Shown: piece by piece, positions 57,751-64,000 of the stretch
Layout: every line of letters begins with the position of its first letter
How positions within the stretch are numbered: the stretch's first letter is position 1
Source of the DNA: Zanthoxylum bungeanum
Lineage: Eukaryota > Streptophyta > Magnoliopsida > Sapindales > Rutaceae
Direction of reading: 5' to 3'
DNA: 64,000 bases
Assembly (NCBI GenBank): GCA_019454045.1
Contig: SKCR01021407.1
Location: 19,595 to 83,594, forward strand
Notes under the pieces: model-generated
Seen by the model: the letters and a program-made list of their open reading frames with translations, nothing else
Databases searched by the model: none
Told to the model about the DNA's origin: nothing
Position numbers and translations under genes: made by a program

Positions 57751-58662
57751 ACATGTGATCGTTGCCAATGACTGGGAAATATTTCCAGGCGTCATGAAAT
57801 GCCTTTGAACACTATTCAAGAGGTTGAGCTCTTTGATGTCTGGGGATTGACTTTTATGGGGCCATTTTCCTCCTTCATTTGGCCAAACATATATTCTACT
57901 AGCAGTTGACTACGTATCCAAATGGGTGGAAGCCATCGCCACAACTACCAATGATGCGAAAGTTGTCGTTAAGTTTGTCCGAAAATACATCTTTACCAGG
58001 TTTGGCACCCCAGAGCCATTTTGAGCGATGAAGGCACACATTTTTGTAATAGACTTTTCAACACTCTTCTTGCCAAATATGGTGTGAAACATAAAGTCGC
58101 GTTGGTATATCACCGACAAACAAATGGCCAGGCCGAAACTTCGAATCGGGAGATCAAACAAATCCTGGAGAAAACGGTAAACACAAACCGAAAGGATTGG
58201 GCTCAAAAACTCGATGACGCCCTATGGGCATATCGAACGGCTTTCAAAACACCTATTGGGATGTCACCATACCGACTAGTGTTTGGAAAAGCATGTCACT
58301 TGCCAATTGAGCTGGAACATCGTGCCTTCTGGGCTGTGAAAAAGTTCAACTTTGATCCCAAAGTAACAGGAGAGCACCGCCTTCTTCAACTAAATGAAAT
58401 GATGGAATTTCGTAATGATGCATACGAAAATGCCAAGATCTACAAAGCTCGAACAAAACAATGGCACGATAAACAAATACTTCAGCGAGAATTTCAATCT
58501 GGCCAACAAGTACTGTTATTTAATTCGCGTCTAAAAAAGTTTCCTGGGAAACTGAGATCGAGATGGTCCGGCCCGTTTACCGTAAAGGAAATATTCCCCT
58601 ATGGTGCAATTGAAGTACATGTAAGGATGGTTCGGTATTCAAAGTCAATGGTCAGCGTTTGA
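57751..58662 (+). pseudogene. A1 integrase (zinc-finger remnant and core)
   Basis: From 57751 a frame reads TCDRCQ, stop, [32 protein letters not shown]: the CC half of the zinc finger and the first catalytic Asp of Athila integrase. After a frame change come [17 protein letters not shown] and [10 protein letters not shown], then [13 protein letters not shown] (second Asp), [19 protein letters not shown] (catalytic Glu) and the C-terminal [20 protein letters not shown], then [10 protein letters not shown]. The stretch 58021-58662 is open. The HH half of the zinc finger, RNase H and RT are missing. Confidence 0.85.
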
Positions 58663-58818
58663 AGCACTATTACGACACTGAAGCGCGCTCGAAAGACCAT
58701 CTTATCATCACTGATCCAAATAAATAAGGGCTTTCTGTCTGGCTGAAGATAATAAAACAAGCTCTCATTGGGAGGCAGCCCATTATTTTTGAAAAAAAAA
58801 AAAAAAAAAAACATTCAG
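58663..58818 (+). other. A1 segment after integrase with 20-nt poly(A)
   Basis: Contains CATTGGGAGGCAGCCCA, a stretch characteristic of the DNA downstream of Athila integrase, and an A-run at about 58792-58811. Confidence 0.55.
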
Positions 58819-58911
58819 GCACCGCGGCGCCAATATCCAATACAAGGAGTCGAGGATTAGGCGCCACGGCGCCTGCCCTGGGCGTATATATTGGGCGCCT
58901 CAGCGCCTGAT
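58819..58911 (+). promoter_or_regulatory. Internal GGCGCC cluster with TATA-like motif upstream of the extra ORF
   Basis: GGCGCC at 58826, 58860, 58868 and 58894, plus AGCGCC at about 58903, surround GCGTATATATTGGG (TATATATT at 58885-58892). The same palindromic word clusters stand before the LTR TATA box. I infer a possible internal promoter about 325 bp ahead of the ATG at 59218; no direct evidence. Confidence 0.35.
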
Positions 58912-59217
58912 CCCCATCACACCCCTTACGCACATAACTGCCACACAACACCTCCCTATGCCTTCAGCACACCGCAACCTTCCCAACCCACACGCAACCA
59001 CCAATTTGTTAGCTCTTTAATTCATCTTCTCTTTAAGATAAATTTACGTTGCTTTTGTTTGTAATTGTGGGCATTTTGACAGCATCAACTCAACTTATTC
59101 TCAGCAAATCTCAACCTTGCCCACCAACTGTTTGATAAATTGCCTCCAAGAGAAACCCTTAAGCTTTCAACTAGTGACCCCCCCTCTACTCCCTGCCGTA
59201 TCATAACAAGTGCTCCC

Positions 59218-60264
59218 ATGGCCCCAAAGAGACGACGGCCTACCCCAGTGCTATCCTATGATCCAACTCATTTTTGGAATGACGAAGCTTACCGTAATTA
59301 TACTGAGCTTCTATCGAAGAACTTTATTCGCGAACGGGGTATACGAGTCTCTAATGCCCATGACCCCGACATTTCCGATATCATTCAGAGCAGAGGATGG
59401 CAATCATTCACTCAACCTCCGGCTGATGCTGTGATACCCATTGTCCGCGAATTCTACGTAAATCTCAAGGTGCGACATGAAAACATGACGGTGCTAGTTC
59501 ACGGAAAAATGGTCCCATTCGATCAACGCACCATCAATGCACATTACAACCTACCTGACATTGAAGATGATGAATTCATAACTTACCTTGCCACCGCTCT
59601 TAACTATGACATAATCCTTGCTGCATTATGTGACGCGGGAGCTAGTTGGAAAACTAATCAAGGCTATCCTGTGCATTTCAACAAGAGTCACTTGGAGAAG
59701 TATGCTAAAGCTTGGTTTTACTTCGTGTCTGCCAAGCTCTTGCCGACCAGTCACACATCTCAGGTCACCACGGACCGTGCAGCGTTAACATATGCTATTA
59801 TATCTAGAAAATCCATCAATGTAGGTCGGCTTATTCAGGATTCCATTCTTGCTACGGTGAGGAACACTACCACACGTGGCCTCCCTCACCCTTCACTCAT
59901 CACCGACCTGTGCCACAAAGTAGGAGTTGTCTGGGAAAAGGGCGAAGAAATACTTCCTGCTCAAGCCCCAATCGATGCGGGCATCCTGGCCCGTTACCAA
60001 ACAAGGGATGATGACACTAACCACGAGGCAGATCCAACTCAATTAGCCAGCTCCTCCCATGGTACTGACTCGACGCAGCCACACCAAACCACTGCACCTA
60101 CACTACCTTCCAACTTGGAAATCCGGTTATCCCTGCCAGAGACGGAGACCCAACGCAATTATCAGGTGGAGCAAATTTTCAGGGAACATGTAGACAATTA
60201 CATGGCCTATGCTGTTGATTTCAACAACGCCTTAGTGGAGATGTTTCGCGGCGCTGTGGATTGA
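59218..60264 (+). CDS. A1 extra ORF (Athila 'env-position' protein, putative plant transposon protein domain), intact
   Basis: This is an uninterrupted frame of 348 codons. I choose ATG 59218 (MAPKRRRPTPVLSYDP), because the frame extends upstream only through non-ATG codons and Athila ORFs of this class start with MAPK-like basic residues. The body (HFWNDEAYRNYTELLSKNF, IRERGIRVS, REFYVNLKVRHENM, VHGKMVPFDQRTINAHYNLP, DRAALTYAIISRKSINVG) resembles the 'putative plant transposon protein' domain found downstream of pol in Athila elements. PKRRRP could be a nuclear signal. The C-terminal third (after about residue 255) is Thr/Ser/Gln-rich, with a final helical stretch. I see no signal peptide or clear membrane segment, so an envelope function is not supported. 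It is the only long intact gene in the window. Confidence 0.75.
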   Translation: MAPKRRRPTPVLSYDPTHFWNDEAYRNYTELLSKNFIRERGIRVSNAHDPDISDIIQSRGWQSFTQPPADAVIPIVREFYVNLKVRHENMTVLVHGKMVPFDQRTINAHYNLPDIEDDEFITYLATALNYDIILAALCDAGASWKTNQGYPVHFNKSHLEKYAKAWFYFVSAKLLPTSHTSQVTTDRAALTYAIISRKSINVGRLIQDSILATVRNTTTRGLPHPSLITDLCHKVGVVWEKGEEILPAQAPIDAGILARYQTRDDDTNHEADPTQLASSSHGTDSTQPHQTTAPTLPSNLEIRLSLPETETQRNYQVEQIFREHVDNYMAYAVDFNNALVEMFRGAVD

Positions 60265-60816
60265 ACTCAGGAGCTAATGCTGTCCAATTCCCTACACCAC
60301 CAGCATTTCCGCCTTATCCAGCTGACCCGCTGAAGAGGATGAAGATTGAGAGCCACCCTTCCGGTTCGTACTTTAATCTTTAATTTTTATTTTTTTGCTC
60401 TTTTGTATTACGCATTGTGGACATTGCTTTTTTTTTAATTTTGGGGGTGTTACTTTAGTGTAATGTGTTAGTTTCAACTTAATGATTAGTTTCTTTATGT
60501 TTTGTGTTAGTTTTTATTTGAAAAAAAAATAGAGTCTGGGAGTATTGGTTGCTAGTTCAATGAGGAAACTAGATGCACTATATGAGAACATAGAAAACGA
60601 TAAGCATGTGATTTACTTTTATCTAATGCCTCGAGTATCATATCTAATTGAGACTCATAAGCACTTAATTTTGAGGTTCTGACAGTACGACCCTAAGACT
60701 ATAGCAAGGTGACGAGCTGAAGAAATTAGTTGAAGATGAATGACCGTTCGCATAGATATCCATCTCCGTTTGCAATCAATCTTACTATATGAGATGCAAA
60801 AAAAAAAAAAAAAAAA
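60265..60816 (+). other. A1 3' region, left part
   Basis: Noncoding. It shares diverged patches with O1 at about 35100-35280, such as GACTC(A/G)TAAGCACTT, GCTGAAGAAATT or GTTGAAGAAATT, then GAATGACCGTT. It ends with an 18-nt A-run at about 60799-60816. Confidence 0.5.
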
Positions 60817-60897
60817 CCTATAACCGATAAGCGTGAAGCTACCCATGGGCGAGTATTAGGACCACCATGAGGAGAAATGCTACCTTAAAGGGTAGGT
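60817..60897 (+). ncRNA. Conserved structured block (copy in A1)
   Basis: 81 nt, identical to 35329-35410 except for one missing C in the first CCTACCC. The CTACCC/GGGTAG stem and the alternative CTACC/GGTAG hairpin are both kept. A poly(A) run precedes it and an A-run at about 60902-60911 follows. Confidence 0.5.
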
Positions 60898-61439
60898 TTT
60901 GAAAAAAAAAAAATTTGCATATCATATCAAACTCAAGAAAAGGCAAATATGGAGTGATTTTTCAGATATCTAGGTTGGTTTGACCCTTTGGATACAAATT
61001 TCATCGACGACCTCACTCAGCTAGACTCTTTAGGATTCGAGCTGTTATCAACCTTTAGCACACACGCACTTTCCGAGTCTAAATTCGATATTGTATTCGA
61101 GAAATGTGATCCAAGTTGATTTATTCGCTTTGAAGGTTTCTTTATTCTCAACATTAGGCATCCCCTGAGGACACGCCAAACACCAGATATCCCATGACTC
61201 TAGATAGCTTTGTGTACAATAATTGGGTTAAAGTTTATTAAGTATGTGAGATTTGTTTAAAACGTTTGTGGGTGTCGTTTCTGTAAGCCCTCACGAGACT
61301 ATAACTCGTCCACTAGGGCCGCCTAGGGGTTTAAAGGCTTGTTGCATACGCTAAATGCATCGTAATCCCTACGAAAGTGGCTTAGTTAATTTAGTAATCT
61401 TTATTTGTTTATTTTATCTTTTGCTCGGCACTAGCAAAA
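60898..61439 (+). other. A1 3' region, right part
   Basis: Noncoding. Patches are shared with O1 35540-35740 (ATCTAGGTTGGTTTGACCC, then CACACRCACTTTCCGAGTCTA). No gene is seen; a 65-codon frame at 61355 is not conserved. Confidence 0.5.
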
Positions 61440-61458
61440 TCGTAAGTTTGGGGGTATT
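61440..61458 (+). other. A1 polypurine tract
   Basis: AAGTTTGGGGGTATT lies directly before the 3' LTR start TGATAAGTG. G-rich and in the expected place. Confidence 0.6.
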
Positions 61459-62333
61459 TGATAAGTGTGGAATTTACACACCAATTCGGTACCGTCAACT
61501 TATCATTTTGTTAGATTTCGTATTATTTAATGTTTCTTTTGGAGTTGTTTAGTGTTGTGATGACAGGAAACAGGAACAGGAAAATTCAGGTTATTTTCGG
61601 GGATAATTGGATGCAAGCATGAAATGTTCAGAACTGAGATTCGGCATACAAGAAGACCTGGCGCCATGGCGCCAGAAAGTCATACAATTTCCAGTGAGTT
61701 AGACGCCATGGCGCCGAGAGAAGTGACCGAAGCAAAGGAGCCGCGGCGCCTAACCTGTAGCTCAATAAGGCGCCACGGCGCCTTCAAGGATCCTGAAAAG
61801 AAGACTTGCGTCGCGGCGCCGAGTTTCCATACTAACTCCAACGCATATGGCGCCGCGGCGCCTGTTAGAAAGAAGAATATAAAAACTCACGCGAGGAGAT
61901 AGAGTTGGAGCGTGACTGGGAAACCGGAAGATTATAAATAATACTCATTACACAACATAAAAGTAGAGGAACAAAACCCTAAAAAGGACATCAATTATCA
62001 AGAACAGAGATTGAGATCGAGGAAAGAAGAAGGCATCAACTTCGGGAATTACAAGGAATCTGTATCGGGTTCCATTCTTTTCTTCTTAGATTCTCTTTAT
62101 TATTGTGATGTATTCCTTAAGATTGTTGTTTTGTTTTGAAATAGCCATGAGCTAATACTCTTATTCTAGGGTTTGATGTATCATATTACCTGAAACTATG
62201 TATTAAGTATCAATTGAATCTCATAATAATTCTCTGAAAGTTTATTTATATTATCTCTATGCTTAATGCTTTATATTTGCTGGCCACAATTGTAATGATA
62301 TTATACTTAGATCTGTCACTCGAGAGAGGAGAT
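61459..62333 (+). repeat. A1 3' LTR, truncated by C5
   Basis: Matches the 5' LTR from its first base to ACTCGAGAGAGGAGAT, then stops where C5 begins. It has an extra GGCGCCAT unit near 61659 relative to the 5' copy, making GGCGCCATGGCGCC. The remaining ~500 bp of the LTR are beyond C5. Confidence 0.88.
61659..61862 (+). repeat. GGCGCC palindrome cluster in the A1 3' LTR
   Basis: Counterpart of 54086-54280 with one added GGCGCC unit at the left end and a restored GGCGCC in GGCGCCACGGCGCC near 61769. Otherwise the arrangement is conserved. Confidence 0.7.
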
Positions 62334-63373
62334 TGTTGGATATATGACCCATAGCGTCACTATTTGCAAAATCATTGTGTTGTTGTAGCAAATTAACTAT
62401 GTGACGGAAATTGCACTCTCATCATTTGTGATTAAATCACCATAGATATATAAATGAAGAGAGGTCCATATGATTAGTTCCTGGATTGAGATGATATGAG
62501 ACAGTATCAGTCCACGAAGGATTAATCATTAAATATCCCTAGCCGGAGTATTATCGAGACAGGACATCGATAATACGGAATAGGCTAGTATTGCACTTGT
62601 GCGCGTTGTGAGGGCACAACGGCATAGTTCTCATATATTTAAGTATTGGATACTTATGCAAGTGCGATAGGAGGTTGTGTTTCACCGATGGTACGGAAAA
62701 CAGCTTCGCTCTGGATAGACCCCTCGGAATCCCATTGGTATTATGAATATGTGTCTATGGGAGGCCGAAATCAAGGTAGGTGTGTATAGTCTTAACCTGA
62801 GACTTGCATCGCTAATACTTGCGATAATCGGTAACTTGGGTCTTGGTGGTACAGGGCTTTAACCGGTTCTGCGTACACCGCTTCTGGGTTTTCTCAGAGA
62901 GTCGTAGTGTATTGGGTGTGATGTCGAGACGGAAGTATCACTTCAGTCATAGTGGAGATGATGTCACGCAGGATACGGTATTAGTGCTCTTAAGTGCTGG
63001 CCGGCCATTGGGATATTATGCAAGGTCATGTTATCCGATTATAGAGACTAGTTACCAGACATCCGACATGTGCTTCGGACGGGGCAGACACTTATCTTGC
63101 CCCAGCCCTAGCACGTGACTATCCGATACTGGGCCGATATACACAATACTACGGTATACTACGCTTGATACAGATCTATATATTCCTGTAAGAATATTTC
63201 TGGAGAATTGGGTAGCGCATGGCGCTTTGCTAGAAGCCAACATTGTCTTGTAAATCGGTATAAACTTAGTACGAGGTATTACGTGTTCGGGTAGTCCGAC
63301 GACCGTATTTACTGCCAACATATCCGGAGATCTCATGGGTCGCTTCCTGAAGATTCATCGATGATGTATAACT
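62334..63373 (+). repeat. C5, copia-family LTR (partial) in the A1 3' LTR
   Basis: Starts TGTTGGATATATGACCCATAGC right after GAGAT and follows the plus-oriented layout of S1 (for example 52180-52250 versus 62680-62750). It ends abruptly at about 63373, where C6 begins. Whether it is a solo LTR or part of a full element cannot be told. Confidence 0.8.
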
Positions 63374-64000
63374 TGTTGGAGTTTCTAGAGTCCGTCCCAG
63401 ATCAAAACTCAAGCATGAATCATAAGCGAATACAACGATTGTAAGTGCGGAATACTTACATCGAGCGGTTGAGAGACGATTTGGCAACAAAAAAAAACTG
63501 AAATTTTGCTCACTGCCGCCGTGCTCATGTGCGCCCACTGCAGCAGTTTGTGCTTCTGTTTTTCTCCATTTTGATCAAGAAAAACGAGCTCCAAGCTTCA
63601 TCAAAACGTTCCTTGCTCATGGGTATACTTCCCTTATCACCTTGGCATGATCCCGGAGTGTGCTAGCACATCTTGTTTTGCCACAAAAACACTTGCTTCC
63701 CTCCATTTCCTTTTGTTCTGTTCGGTAGTTCACTACCCCTTGAAAACCAGAAAATGGCGTGAGAGAAGAGAGGAAAGAAGAAGAGGAGAGAGTTTGCCTT
63801 TTCAATTTCCTTTTTCATTTGTTTCAAAACCGTAAGTCAAGAAAAAGAAAGCAATAATAATGTATCTAATACCAAAATGAATTTTTAAGAATAAAAAACT
63901 CTTCAAAAACCGTGAAAGTTTTCCCTCCAAAGAAAATTCATCATATGCATCATTACCTCACATTGTGAGAATAGAGACAATGTTCATCCCCAACATGTTC
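63374..64000 (-). repeat. C6, copia-family LTR (partial, runs off the window)
   Basis: Starts TGTTGGAGTTTCTAGAGTCC and follows the layout of the C2/C3 LTR starts (GTCCC.AGATC, then GCGGAATACTTACATCGA-type, then GTGTGCTAGCAC). It is therefore in minus orientation, inside C5. The 5 bp before it are TAACT. Only the first 627 bp are visible. Confidence 0.75.

Larger units (their letters stand above)
53886..62333 (+). mobile_element. A1, Athila-lineage Ty3/gypsy element
   Basis: The 5' LTR at 53886-55255 is repeated from 61459. A tRNA-Asp PBS follows it, then gag, protease, an integrase of the Athila type, an additional ORF and a long 3' region with a PPT. RT and RNase H are absent. The element sits in the C1 5' LTR. 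Its 3' LTR is cut at 62333 by C5, so its right TSD is outside the window. The LTRs look nearly identical, which suggests a comparatively recent insertion. Confidence 0.88.
2790..64000 (-). mobile_element. C1, outermost Ty1/copia element (host of the nest, extends past the window)
   Basis: C1 is defined by an LTR at 2790-5204, repeated from 49970 rightwards, with copia coding sequence between them on the minus strand. Its own sequence is present as 2790-5576, 45609-51860 and 53823-53885; everything else in this span is inserted DNA. The 5' LTR is interrupted first by S1 and then by A1, and its outer end lies beyond 64000. The 5 bp before the left end are GCTTC (2785-2789); the matching TSD is outside the window. 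C1 must be the oldest insertion of the nest because it contains all the others. Confidence 0.85.

Noticed and set aside
59218..60264. Retroviral-type envelope gene
   Set aside because: Position matches 'env-like' ORFs of Athila, but no signal peptide, transmembrane segment or fusion motif can be seen.
60799..60911. The conserved block as a SINE or processed RNA insertion because it is flanked by A-runs
   Set aside because: No target duplication is visible, there is an A-run on both sides, and homologous diverged sequence continues beyond the block in both elements, so it is part of a shared 3' region.

Overview
The window looks like heterochromatic DNA of a flowering plant, probably a eudicot. 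It is AT-rich and has no bacterial operon structure. Almost everything to the right of position 2790 is LTR retrotransposon sequence of classic plant lineages: Ty1/copia, Ty3/gypsy Tat/Ogre-like and Athila-like. I see no host protein gene, tRNA, rRNA or CRISPR array. Boundaries come from paired LTRs, TG/CA termini, target-site duplications (TSDs), primer-binding sites (PBS) and polypurine tracts (PPT), all read by eye.

Layout. Positions 1-2789 are flanking DNA with two adjacent hAT-type MITEs (610-943 and 955-1424) and a possible orphan LTR fragment (1854-2789). From 2790 the window is a nest. Copia element C1 (minus strand, 3' LTR 2790-5204, 5' LTR from 49970) is split inside its RNase H by copia element C2 (5577-45608, TSD AGTGG). 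C2 is split by Tat-lineage gypsy element T1 (plus strand, 12694-42704, TSD GGGCC). T1 carries two further insertions: copia element C3 (minus, 19504-29497) in its 3' repeat region, and O1 (31545-40631), a gene-less element with an Ogre-type tRNA-Arg PBS, which splits T1's antisense accessory gene. The 5' LTR of C1 is separately hit by a solo LTR S1 (51861-53822, TSD CTGAT) and by an Athila-like element A1 (53886-62333). The 3' LTR of A1 is cut by LTR C5 (62334-63373), which is cut by LTR C6 (63374 to the window end).

Coding capacity. T1 encodes gag, protease, RT, RNase H, a second plant-type (aRNH) RNase H and integrase, all broken by stops and frameshifts. On the opposite strand it carries an accessory gene resembling PF04195, apparently with its own TATA box and 5'-UTR intron. 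C1 has a recognisable but mutated copia polyprotein. C2 and C3 share an already degenerate pol. A1 keeps gag, protease and integrase remnants, has lost RT and RNase H by deletion, yet retains an intact 348-codon Athila-type extra ORF (59218-60264).

The most unusual observation is an 82/81-nt block (35329-35410 and 60817-60897), identical except for one base, shared by the 3' regions of O1 and A1. Their surrounding sequence is much more diverged. The block can form two mutually exclusive stems and is a candidate conserved RNA element of Athila/Tat-type retrotransposons. Other notable points are GGCGCC palindrome clusters shared by the A1 LTR and the region upstream of its extra ORF, hypervariable tandem arrays in O1 and T1, and a G-poor, ATG-poor leader in the O1 LTR.
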